Shown here: positions 21,688 to 32,250 of the stretch, piece by piece | Layout: each line of letters begins with the position of its first letter | Numbering within the stretch: position 1 is the stretch's first letter | Assembly: GCA_019775845.1 (NCBI GenBank) | Contig: JADQAV010000026.1 | Span: forward strand, 62,001 to 126,000 | DNA length: 64,000 nucleotides | Direction: 5' to 3' | DNA from: Myrmaecium sp. VS I D KN 1 | Taxonomy: Eukaryota > Ascomycota > Dothideomycetes > Valsariales > Valsariaceae | Program-made: the position numbers and the translations under genes | Notes under the pieces: model-generated | The model's input: only the letters and a program-made list of their open reading frames with translations | Databases searched by the model: none | What the model was told of the DNA's origin: nothing

Positions 21688-23980
21688 GCAGATTTCGCTC
21701 TGTCATCTTGAGTAATCGCCTGTGTTCTTTACGGTGGTTTTTGTTCTTCTTTTCATTTCTTTGGTGTACGCCTGCGTGAGTGAGCGCGTGTTGGTTTGTC
21801 TGTTTCTCTGTTATGGACAGTTGTGAGATCGCGTCAGCATCAGTGGTTGTTCTTCTCTTGGGTCGAGAAGTTCGTGACGTTCAGCTCAGCCGGACGAAGG
21901 GTCTGCATAAGCGAAAAGGGTACCTCCTCTTTGACGTCGCATCTTGAATACGGTACCTCATTGGATTAGAGTACGAAGGCATTTCAATCCGAACACTCCG
22001 TCCACATTGTCTGATTTCTTTCTCAAGAGGATTGCTCATCACGGTCACTCCCTAGAACAACTTTCACATCATGTTCCATGCGCTTTCTTGTTGCTCTCTC
22101 CGTGGCGTCCGTAACGAGAAGCACGTTGACATGCTCCCATTCGCTCCTCACATCCGGTTCGATTACTCATGCTTTTATAATGACAGGTGTACGGTCAAGA
22201 CGAACGCGGGCAGCATCCTGTGAAATAACCAGGAAGCGGGAGATCCGAGTTCGAGGCTGTCGAGTCGGCTTACCGATCAGCGCCCCATCTAGATATGCGC
22301 CTGTCGGACGTGCCGTGCAGAAAACTAGAAGATGGAAGAAAACATCGACACCAAAAAAGGACGGGAAAAGGAATTAGAAACGATTATGGACAGACTATCT
22401 GACTTCGACGCTGATGACATACAACATACGTGCAGAACCGTGACTTCCTCAATTTTCGCATGCTCTTCAGGTCGAGGAGACAAGGGCAAGCGAACATGCG
22501 ATGCAACCGCCGATAGATGATACCGCTGCAACGGTCCTCATCGCGGACATCATCCTATCTTTAGATACGCACGCCACTCCCCCGACCGGGCCCACAGGGT
22601 CAAGGATTGGCTTTAAGGTTAACGAAGCCACAGCCGGCTTGGCCGGCGTCATCGGGGGTGGCCGTAGGGCCCACGACCTTTCTATTCGGAGCATGAATGG
22701 AGGAGGAAAGAAGAAGGACCGATATCTGAGAGGGAAAAGTACCTCGGCATGAGAGCGCGGATGTGCCTACAAACCGTGTCGGTTTCGTTCGCCTTGCCTC
22801 CTTGCCTCGCTCGCTCCGAACGAGCAAAGCTACCGTTTTCAGGGCGGGATCGGCGGGCGTGGATGATTCAGGATACGAAGGGATGAAAGTGATGGAAACG
22901 ATTGTATTCGAACGACTCTCTCGGCCTTCCATGTCCTCTCGGCGGAACAGCAGCCGGTCACGGAACTCCTAAGGAGTGACTGCCGATCTGTTTCCAGATG
23001 AGAAGAGGAAGAAAGCAAAGAAAGAGAGAGGCCCAGCCCAGCCAAGCCACGCCTACAAACCCCCTCGATCCTTCTCCCTGGGCAGTCGGCCGTTTGCTTT
23101 CTTTTCCCCTCTTCTCGCGAAGCTTCGATCGAAACAAGGTGTCGGTGTGATCCCCACTCCGATCGGTCGGGTGCCTCCGAGGCGGAGCGGAAAGGGAGAG
23201 AAAAGCGGGGAGGGGAGGAGAAGAGCCAGGGCTGAAGCTGAAGCTCCAGCTCAAGCTGACGGGGGCTGTGAGCCAGGCTGAGCGAGACAGACCGTTAACC
23301 CGTTATTGTCCAACGTTACAGACAGCGGAGACAGAACACACGCGAGTGCAAGGGAATGGAGAGGTCACGTCTCCCGTTTCGGCCTCGGCTGGACTGCCAG
23401 AAACAGGTCTGCAGTTACATCATACAGCATCTGATAATTTATTCGTGCTATTATTGCACGGAGCAAAGGTCAATGTCAGTTACCCGCTCCCTATCCTCGC
23501 TGGCACACACCCATTCGAGGACCCATGGAAACGACGATCTTCAGCCCTTTTTCCCCATCCACATCCTCCTTTTACCGCTTCCTTCCCGTCGCTGCGAGGG
23601 ACCGGAGAGCGCGGAGCCGAGGGGCTCCTCCCCGTGATCCGAGACCTCCAAATGGGCACTTGCACCTCGTATTCCGGCCCTGACTAGTAACGTTTATTCA
23701 TCCTATGTGATGATGCTGATGATGATGGCCTCTGTCAATGCGAACACGAAAGAAGGAGAGGATGCACGAACAGCAAAGGACCGATGGAGACACGGCATAG
23801 CCTCCGTCCCAGTCCCATCCCCTCGGTCGTGATTTGAAGGTATATAAGAGCCTTCTATTCCTCCCATCACTTTCATCTTGCCAGGACATTCAACCACAGC
23901 AAGACTTCCCATACCACCGACATCCACACAAACTCACACTCCGAACTCTATCTACCACCACCAACACCACCACCACCACA
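21688..23980. other. 2.3 kb intergenic region upstream of PhiA-like gene
   Basis: I find no gene here. Open frames are short, on both strands, and without recognisable domains. The part beyond 23700 must hold the promoter and leader of the PhiA-like gene. Purine-rich and CT-rich stretches (22990-23040, 23080-23110, 23500-23600) are present. A non-coding RNA or long regulatory region is possible but nothing in the sequence shows it. Confidence 0.5.
23841..23848 (+). promoter_or_regulatory. TATA box of the PhiA-like gene
   Basis: TATATAAG lies 140 bp upstream of the ATG at 23981. It would place the transcription start near 23870 and give a leader of about 110 nt, which is CA-rich up to the start codon. 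A strong TATA box suits a highly and variably expressed secreted-protein gene. The distance and sequence are seen; use is inferred. Confidence 0.6.
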
Positions 23981-24629
23981 ATGAAGTTCACCGTCGCCGC
24001 CACCACTGCCGCTCTCCTCGGCGCCGTCTCCGCCGCGCCCGCCGCCGTCGCCCGGGACAGCAACCAGAACTTCGGCCTCATCAGCGCCCGGTCCGGGTCC
24101 CCCATCCACCTCCAGCCCGTCAACGCGGCCGGCACGCGCTTCTGGCTCGGCAAGGACACGAGCTCCTACTGCCCCGAGTCCGTCGTGACCGACTGCCCGG
24201 CCGGCAACAGCACCCTCTTCGCCGGCGGTAACGACACCCTCTCCCTCGCCGTCGAGGTCCCTGGCGGCCAGCAAGGTAAGCTTTCTTCTTCCTTCCCCAC
24301 CCCTAGTAGAAGATGGAGAAACAGCACGCTGACCAAGTAAACCAGTCTACGTCGCCGCGGACGGTGCCCTCGGCTACACCGTCGCCCACTCCGCCGCCAT
24401 CCCCGCCGGCGCCACCACAACCGGCTTCACCCGCACCGAGCCCGCCGACGGGCAGAGCTTCGGCACCCTCTCCTGGAAGGGCGGCCTCGTCGCCTGCCCC
24501 GACGCCTCCGCCTCGGGCGTCTACCAGGTCTACGGCCAGGTCGACGGCTTCTCCCGTACCGACTGCCTCGGCTTCGACGCCTTGGCCACCACCGTCGATG
24601 AGGCCTACGGCGCCTGGCAGTACGCGTAG
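23981..24629 (+). CDS. PhiA-like secreted cell-wall protein
   Basis: PhiA proteins are small wall or secreted proteins needed for phialide and conidium development in Aspergillus and are abundant in many culture filtrates. Exons 23981-24275 and 24346-24629 give 192 residues. The signal peptide is clear (MKFTVAATTAALLGAVSAAPAA), likely cut after the AxA near residue 18-20. The domain starts NFGLISARSGSPIHLQPVNAAG and continues with SSYCPESVVTDCP, PGGQQVYVAADGALGYTVAHSA and VYQVYGQVDG. Four cysteines after the signal peptide could form two disulfides. Potential N-glycosylation sites are NSTL and NDTL. The intron sits in the GGQQ-VYVA junction. A TATA box stands 140 bp upstream. The developmental role here is inferred from the family. 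Confidence 0.88.
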
Positions 24630-25970
24630 AGCGCTGTCGCTCTGATCGCGTTCGATGAGTAGGGAAGGAAGGATGGAAGGAACTATCGGTGGATGGCAAG
24701 AAAAAAAAAGAAGGCGTGTGGTGTGGTTGAGAGGAAGAGATGAGGTTTCGAGCAGAGCAGGAGAGACCGGAAGAAGAGGAAGAAGAAGACGCAGAAGAAG
24801 CAGAAGCAGATGGCCTGCAAAAACACCCGTCACCAGAAGCAGTCCTCCCTCCCCCTCCTTATCCACCATCAAACAACCTTCTCCCTTTTTGTCCCTCCCT
24901 CCTTTTCCAGCGAATATGTAATATAATATTATCAAAGCGATTTATTTTCAAATCCCCATGGTTTCTTTCCCTTTTCCTCGTCCTGTGAGAAAACAAAGGC
25001 AAAACCAAAATGAAAAGAAAAAAGAATTTCCTTGATCGATCACACGCATCCGACCTACCTACAAGTGAGTACAGAAGTCATTAGCGATGTGACAGGGGTA
25101 AACAACTGGATCTGAGAGCCTGAGGCTCCCACACAACGCAAGGCAACGAGGCAGCAATCCGAGAGTCGGGCTGGAACGCGGCATTGTTCGGAGGAAACGG
25201 GGATAGCTTCTGTTAGCATCTGCTATCGATTATCGGATGCCGCGAATTGACGAATGGTGCTCGCCATAAAAATGGTACTAGTAGAAGATATTGAAGTGCA
25301 TCTATACTGCTCATACTCGGTATCCGATTTGAAGTACTAAGTTATATATTGACCTACAGGAGTTACACATAACCACTTATCGCCCTCTCTTGCTGTTCCA
25401 AAGAATTTGGACCGCCGAACACAACCAAAAAGGTGCCGGTTGGCGGGTGGGGCATCAAGGCAAGAGGGAAAAGTCCGCCAAGCAGAAGCAGCCCCCCCGT
25501 GCCCCCCCAACTCCCCTCCAAGCCCCGACCTACTCGCATACTTACCGTTCGCCCTCTCTACAACCTGCTTTTAGGGGTCGTCTTGCGAAAACTCCTCTCC
25601 CACCTCTTCCCCTAAGTGCAGGCACAGGCGAACCTCACCACGCTGGCCTCCTCATCCAATTCCCCCCGTTTCCACCATGTCCACCCGGCTTTACGTAAAT
25701 TTGCCGGTCCGTTTGGAAAGGGGGGAAGGAATCAAACATGGACGCGAATCGGAGAGAAAAACCCTTCATTCCCCTCCCCATCTTCCTTCATCACCACTTT
25801 CTCTCCTCCCTACTCTTCCTCACTTTCCCTCCGCGATAACTCCTTCTCTCCTCAACTCAGGCCCGTGCCGATAAACGCACCTCTTACCTCCGTGTCTTTG
25901 TCACCGCTCCGGTAGTCCCCTTTCTTCAACCACCACCCTCACCTCCTCCACCACCAACATCACCATCACC
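24630..25970. other. Intergenic: PhiA-like gene 3' flank and arginase promoter
   Basis: About 1.3 kb without a recognisable gene. A purine-rich tract at 24690-24800 follows the PhiA-like stop. The last ~250 bp before 25971 are CT-rich, as expected of the arginase leader. Open frames here are low-complexity. Confidence 0.5.
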
Positions 25971-27133
25971 ATGACCGCCGCGCCGACTTTGCAGCCCAAG
26001 TTCCTCCCCAACCGCAACGACCTGGGCGTCGTTGCCGTGGGCTTCTCCGGTGGCCAGGTTCGTACAGCCGTCATTCCCTCCTTCGCGCGCTCGCGGCGGA
26101 ATCAGGACTCGCGAAGCTGACCGGAGCCTTTCCCCCCAAACTACAGCGGAAAGCCGGTGTCGATGCCGCGCCCATGGCTCTCATTGAGAGCGGCCTCCTC
26201 ACTCAGCTCGAGGAGGACCTCGACTACAAGATCACGTACGACGGCCAGGTGCACTCGTACACCGAGATCATGCCCAAGGATGACCCGGACTACCGGGGGA
26301 TGAAGTCGCCGCGCGCCGTCAGCGCTGTCACCCGCGAGGTCAGCCGGCAGGTGTACGAGCACGCGTCCAGCGGCAAGCTCGTCCTCACCCTCGGCGGCGA
26401 CCACTCCATCGCCATCGGCACCATCTCCGGCACCGCCAAGGCCATCCGGGAGCGCCTGGGCCGCGAGATGGCCGTTATCTGGGTCGACGCGCACGCCGAC
26501 ATCAACACCCCCGAGACCTCCGACAGCGGCAACATCCACGGCATGCCCATGGCCTTCCTCGCCGGCCTCGCCAAGGAGGAGCGCGAGGACATCTTCGGCT
26601 GGATCAAGGAGGAGAACCGCGTCAACGTCAACAAGCTCGTCTACATCGGCCTCCGCGACGTCGACAAGGGCGAGAAGAAGATCCTGCGCGACAACAACAT
26701 CAAGGCCTTCTCCATGCACGACATTGACAGGTAGGCACCCCCTCCCTCAGCCGCTCCCGGCGTGCATGCATGCATGTATGCATGCGGCGTTGTGCATCCC
26801 TCCATCATCGGCTAATCACTCGAACACAGGTACGGCATCGGCAAGATCATGGACATGGCCCTCGGCTGGATCGGCCGGGACACCCCCATCCACCTCTCCT
26901 TCGACGTCGACGCCCTCGACCCCATGTGGGCGCCCTCGACCGGCACCCCCGTCCGCGGCGGCCTCACCCTCCGCGAGGGCGACTTCATCGCCGAGTGCGT
27001 CGCCGAGACCGGCTCCCTCATCGCCCTCGACCTCGTCGAGGTCAACCCCTCGCTCGAGGAGCACGGCGCCCAGGACACCGTCCGCGCCGGCTGCTCCATC
27101 GTCCGCTGCGCGCTGGGCGACACCCTCTTGTAA
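25971..27133 (+). CDS. car1: Arginase
   Basis: Arginase hydrolyses L-arginine to ornithine and urea in the cytosol, the first step of arginine use as nitrogen source. Exons 25971-26057, 26147-26730 and 26830-27133 give 324 residues. All manganese-binding signatures are present: [26 protein letters not shown], and [19 protein letters not shown]. The substrate-binding segment [11 protein letters not shown] is intact, and the C-terminal [11 protein letters not shown] block completes the family pattern. Introns are 89 and 99 nt; the second contains a short TGCA tandem run. Codon use is strongly C-ending, pointing to high expression. Fungal arginases are usually induced by arginine, but no operator was recognised. 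Confidence 0.96.
26762..26786. repeat. TGCA-type tetranucleotide run in arginase intron 2
   Basis: A short imperfect tandem of GCAT units with one GTAT variant lies inside the second arginase intron. It is self-complementary and may vary in length between strains. No function is indicated. Confidence 0.6.
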
Positions 27134-29205
27134 AGGAGAGTCTCTCGATTCTGATGGCACGAGGTTACGTGTGGAAGTTATGTAGATGACGATGTTGATG
27201 ATATCTGTGTCACGACGTTTGTGAGGAGTGGTTTGCGTTTTTTCTCCGATCTTCGGCGATGGAGAGAGATCAGGTACGGGGTACGCGGCGCTTGATCATA
27301 TAGATTAGATGCGAGAGGGGCCTTTTCCTTTTTCTCCCCCCGGGGCGCGCTTCCCCCCTTCTCCTCTCCCCCTACCCCCACTGTTTTAGGGGAGCCCACC
27401 GCTTTTCTGTTTTTTCCCCAGTCCAGCCAGCACCAGGCGTTGTTTCTTTGAGATGAGTGAATAGGACTTTTCTTCCTCCCTCTCCACACCCCACCTCTCC
27501 GGATGGGAAACATGAACAAGCACTAAATATGTATGCCATGCAAGACTTGTCCTCAGCCCAGCACAGTGGTGAATGCCAAGTGCAATGTGATGCACCGCAA
27601 TCCGGGGGGACCTCTCCTGTTTCCCCGCCGTCTCTCTCTTTCTCCCTTTTTGTTTCTCCTTACCCCGGCTTCCCTACCATTTCTTCCTCTGTTTCTTCGA
27701 GCATATGCTGTCCTTTCATGCTGTGCCGTTGGGTGGAGAGCGGAGGGAGAACGCCCAACGATGGACCAAGTGGACCAAGTGATGGGGAAAACAGGGAAGG
27801 AGCGGTGGAAAACCTCACACGCTTCCCCTTCCCCATTACTCCACAAGCAGAGCATGTAGGTTTCGTTTTCGTTTCCTGCCACCCTTACTCCCGTTCAAAG
27901 GACATGACGGAGGGAACGGCTGTAGCAGCAGCAGCGAGCGGCAAGCAGCAAGAAAATTGAGAAAGAAACGAAAAGAAAGGAAGTGTGATGATAGGCAGCC
28001 GATCGAGCCGAGCCGAAGCGAGTCGTTGGCCAACAGACCGATCAATTCGATCGACGACGGCCGCCCAATGGTGAATCGTGTTTTTTTCTTTCGTAACAGC
28101 GATGATGAATAATGGAGGACGATTTTGTGGTGTTTCCAACCGTACCTACCTCACAATGGCTGACTAAAACCTGTTCCGTGACTGGAATGGGAAACATTTT
28201 TCATGCTCTTTCCCCTTTCCCATCCAAGCCATCCCATTCAATCACCCCCCTGACGACACCATGAAGATGAATGACGGCAGCGACGCTGATAAGACACAGG
28301 GCAGGAACGCACGGGAGCCGCACCCGAGAACGCGTAGGAGAAGATGCGATCGGGGCCTGTGGGTCTCGGCCGGAAGAAAAAAGATTTGGGGGGCGCCGGC
28401 AGGGTGAAAACCGGGCAGGGCGCGGGCGATTTGCCTGGACACCTACCTACCTGCCTTCATCACAGTTGTACAGGAGTACGGCGACAGCGACGACGACTAT
28501 GAGGTGTATATGCAGCATGTCCCACTCGCAACGTCCGTCCACCGCAAGGAGACACCGGGGCGAGGAGGAGTGTGTCGTCTGTGGCCCGGCCGTTGTTTTT
28601 CCATTGTCTCCTTGGGGGGACGTCGACGGGAAGGGCGAATGAGAGCGGTGGGGACGTTCGCTCGGCGTCCCTCGGAGATCTCGCAAAATTGTGAGGGCAG
28701 AAACAGATCCACACCTCCGACAGGAGCAAGCGCAAAGATACTCCAGCAACGTCCGCAAGGCCGCCGGAGGGCGGGACGGACTGCCAATGGACGATGGCGC
28801 CTCCGTGCCCGTCCCCCCTCCCCTTTCTGGAGTCGATGGGGAAACGATGAGAAAATTTTGGGCGGACGAAGAGGAGACGTGGAGCAGCCTACCGCGTAGT
28901 TTGTGATTACTCCGTTCCCCATACGGATTTAGCTTGCGATATATAAAGGACCCATCGTGGAAGCCCTCCCCTTCGCTTCCGCTTCTTTTTGAAAGAATTC
29001 TTCTTCCCCTTCCCCCCCTTCGCCTCGTCGTTGTCGTTCTCGTTGTCGTCTGTCGTTTCAGCTGCGCAGAAACTTTTTCGGGGGTCGTTATCTCGGTAAA
29101 TCCCGACGTCATAACTACATACGGTAGTACCTGCAAGGCTAGCCAGGCCCGTCGATCTTTACAGCCGATAAGTAGAGGGCCGACCCTCGGAGGACTTTTG
29201 GAAAA
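27134..29205. other. 2 kb intergenic region upstream of alternative NADH dehydrogenase
   Basis: No gene was recognised. The longest open frames are low-complexity and lie opposite or across the next gene's leader. The first 300 bp are the arginase 3' flank; the last ~270 bp after a TATA box at 28940 are the likely leader of the next gene. Long CT- and GA-rich stretches occur in between. Confidence 0.5.
28940..28948 (+). promoter_or_regulatory. Probable TATA box of the NADH dehydrogenase gene
   Basis: TATATAAAG stands about 265 bp upstream of the ATG at 29206 and is followed by a CT-rich leader (28965-29050). Position and orientation fit a core promoter. Use is inferred. Confidence 0.45.
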
Positions 29206-31213
29206 ATGTGTACACCCGCGCTCAACCGCACAACAGCGGTCAGGCCCATGGCGCTCGCACGGAGAAGAAATCACCTAGGCAAGAGCGTGCCCTCGGGCAT
29301 GCTCGCGCTCGAGCTGGCCATTGTCGGCAGCGGCAGCGTGGTCGCGCGCAACAACGGAACCTCGTCGCTCTCGCGAAACCCCTTCGCCCTGGCCGGAAAG
29401 CGAAACGTGAGCATCAGGGGCCTTGATTCGATGAGAGATGGTATGTGATTCTTGTCTGCTAGCAGCGATGATTCCGGGCGACTGTAAGCTAATTTTGACA
29501 TACAGGAAGGGAGCGAGTGGTCGTTCTTGGCTCTGGTAAGTTTCTGACTGCCGTAGGGCTGAGATGAGGCGACGATCCGCCGGTCTATCCCGATTGCGAT
29601 CGCGAATTTCCGGGTTCAGACGGCTAACGCGCAACCCTTCGCCCGCAGGCTGGGCTGGTTACACTGTCGCTCGCCGATTGGACCCGACCAAGTATCAGGC
29701 AGTCGTCGTCTCTCCCCGCTCGTATTTCGTGTTCACGCCTCTCCTCGCATCCACGGCCGTCGGCACGCTCGAGTTCCGTACCGCACTAGAGCCCATCCGC
29801 AGCAAGCGAACCCGGGTGGAATTCTTCCAGGGCTGGGCAGACTCCGTCAACTTCAAGGCGAAGACGGTAGCCATCGAAGAGGCCGTTGACGATCCTCGAC
29901 AAGGCTATGCACTCACGGCTGATCGCAATGAGTCGAGCCCCGAGGGTGCGGTGGAAGCGAAGAAAGGGAAAGGGGAACTGTATGACATGAAATGGGACAA
30001 GCTTGTCATCGCCGTGGGATGCTACAGCGAGACGTTCGGTACCCCAGGCGTGAAGGAACATGCTCTGTTCCTGAAGGACGTGGGCGATGCGCGGAAGATC
30101 AGGAAGAGGATACTTGCCTGCTTCGAAACCGCCGCTCTGCCGACTACCACCGAAAAAATGAAGCAGCAGCTGCTGAACTTTGCCATTATTGGCGGAGGCC
30201 GTAAGTACATACGAGGCGCGAAGCGACTGAGCGAGCCATGCTGACGAGACCATACAGCGACCGGTATCGAATTCTCTGCGGAATTGCACGACATCATCAA
30301 GGAGGACCTGTCAGTCATCTATCCGGATCTGATGCCGTATGTCAACATCAGCGTCTACGACGTGGCCAGTAGAGTGCTTTCCATGTTCGATGAAAACCTC
30401 TCCAAGTACGCCATGGACACTTTCCGAAGAGAAGGAATCAAGATCAAGACCTCCCACCACGTCCAGGAGCTGAGGACCGGTCCGCCGACGGCGCTGGAGA
30501 ACGACCCGGACATGAAGGACAAGACCATCTCCTATACGTTGAAGGTCAAGGAGGAGGGCGAAGTTGGCGTCGGAATGGTGGTCTGGAGCACCGGTCTGAT
30601 GATGAATCCGTTTGTCTCGAGAGCGCTGCGTGGAGACGGCCCGCTCCCGGCGGGTGACGTGGAGTTGCAAAAGCTGGACGGCGCCGATCCCAAGAATGTC
30701 AAGTGGTCGGTCAAGAAGCACCCGAGAGTGGGCTCCATCGTCACCAACGATCGCTTGCAAGTGATCTTCGAAGGCGAGGGCGAGGGCGAGAACAAGCCGC
30801 GGGCCATCGCGAAGGACGTTTATGCGCTGGGAGACTGTGCGACGCTCGAGACTGCCATGTATCCCGCGACGGCCCAGGTTGCTAACCAGAAGGCGGAATG
30901 GCTGGCGAAACGACTCAACCGTGGTGATATAGAGAGCGACTCCTTCAGCTGGAAGAACATGGGAGTGATGGCGTACATCGGTAATTGGAGGGCCGTCATG
31001 CAGAGCAACGCTGGCAAAGTGTCTGGCCGTGCCGCTTGGCTCGTCTGGCGCGGTGCGTACCTCACAAAGAGTGTGTCTTTGAGGAACAAGATCCTCATTC
31101 CTATCTACTGGTAAGTCCATCCTTCCCGGCCAGCATCCGCACCTCTTCGGTTATGCTGACAATCGTGCAGGTTTGTCAACTGGGTATTCGGCAGAGACAT
31201 CAGCCGTTTCTAG
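29206..31213 (+). CDS. Alternative (type II) NADH dehydrogenase, rotenone-insensitive
   Basis: This single-subunit flavoenzyme on the mitochondrial inner membrane oxidises NADH and reduces ubiquinone without pumping protons. Five exons (29206-29440, 29506-29535, 29649-30200, 30258-31110, 31171-31213) give 570 residues. Both dinucleotide-binding motifs are present: VVVLGSGWAGYTVARRL for FAD and FAIIGGGPTGIEFSAEL for NADH. Further signatures are SPRSYFVFTPLLASTAVGTLEFR, WDKLVIAVGCYSETFG and DVYALGDCATLE, and the amphipathic C-terminus ends NWVFGRDISRF. No EF-hand insert is seen, so it resembles calcium-independent NDE/NDI forms. The N-terminal ~80 residues (rich in Arg, Ser, Leu) are a likely presequence. 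Exon 2 is only 30 nt. Whether it faces matrix or intermembrane space cannot be told from sequence alone. Confidence 0.93.
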
Positions 31214-32250
31214 ATGCGTGGAGCGTTATCGACGTCTCCCGATATTGGGAGGCCATTGTATTTGTGACATGTGCGATATGTATTTTCTATAGGACGCTTG
31301 CTTTCCCTCGTTGTCTCCGCAGGGTGGAGAAGCGGAGCGTGTCGAGCCAGCCTTGGAGTGCGGACAATCTTTCGTCTCTAGTGTAATCGGATCCCGAGAT
31401 ACTTGGTGTCTCGTCGTTGGAGGGTGTATGCGGGCTAAAAGGGGTCGGACCTCCCTTTGAATTTATCACTGGCGCGTTAGCCATGGAAAATGCTACACAC
31501 AATTCGAGCGGGTTGCCGCAATTGATCAACATCACTATCTCTTCCCAGCGCGCAGTGACAAGTGTCTGGCCCAGTCGACGAGATGCAGGTCGGCCGGCTC
31601 CTGGGACATATGATATGTGAATTCATGGACGCTACAGACTCTGATAGTCCTCGCAACCGAATGCGAGGTGAATCGTCCTCCGCGCTGGAGAGGAACCGGG
31701 AGAAGGGTCCCACGGGCTTTTATATGAGGGCTGTGTGGACCAGGCTGCGGTTGGACGATCGAAATAGCGACGACGACGGCGGGGGAGGTGATTTGTCGGC
31801 CGCGGCTGCAGCAGACGCCGGAAGGGGCCACGAGCAATCCTACCCGGCTCCGGCAGCTTTCCACTCTCGCGCGGCCAAATGTTCGTCTCCTTCAGGTCTG
31901 CATCTTGAAGCAGCAGAAGGCCGAGTCCGACGAGCCAACCAGGGAACCTCTGGCGGAACGAGTGGACGGCCAACGCATCCCGTCCCCCAACATCCCACCC
32001 CGGTCTCCTCTTGGTACGGCCATTCTGAGGCCCCGGTGTTGCACAATCCTCAGGTAACGAGCGGTTCGCGTTCCTATCCAGACATGCAAGCAATCGCACT
32101 CCGCTTTCGCCATTCCAACGTGCATCTCGGACCCCCGCGCTCATTTGTCGTGAGGTGCAGCGCCGTCTACGCTGGCCAGCGACGTCAGTACCAGATCCAC
32201 TGACAGCAAAGACCTCCCTTTGAGCCGAACCTCCCCTATTTTATGCTGCG
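31214..32250. other. Intergenic upstream of DUF6594 gene; possible unrecognised exon
   Basis: About 1 kb follows the NADH dehydrogenase stop. A plus-strand frame ending at 32057 contains a stretch that looks protein-like (QQKAESDEPTREPLAERVDG at about 31911-31970) followed by a GTAACG donor-like site. It could be an upstream exon of the DUF6594 gene, but phases do not fit the best acceptor at 32356. I therefore leave it unassigned. Confidence 0.4.

Noticed and set aside
28447-29274. 275-codon minus-strand frame upstream of the NADH dehydrogenase
   Set aside because: It overlaps the TATA box, leader and start of the plus-strand gene, has low-complexity Arg/Thr/Ser composition and no known domain.
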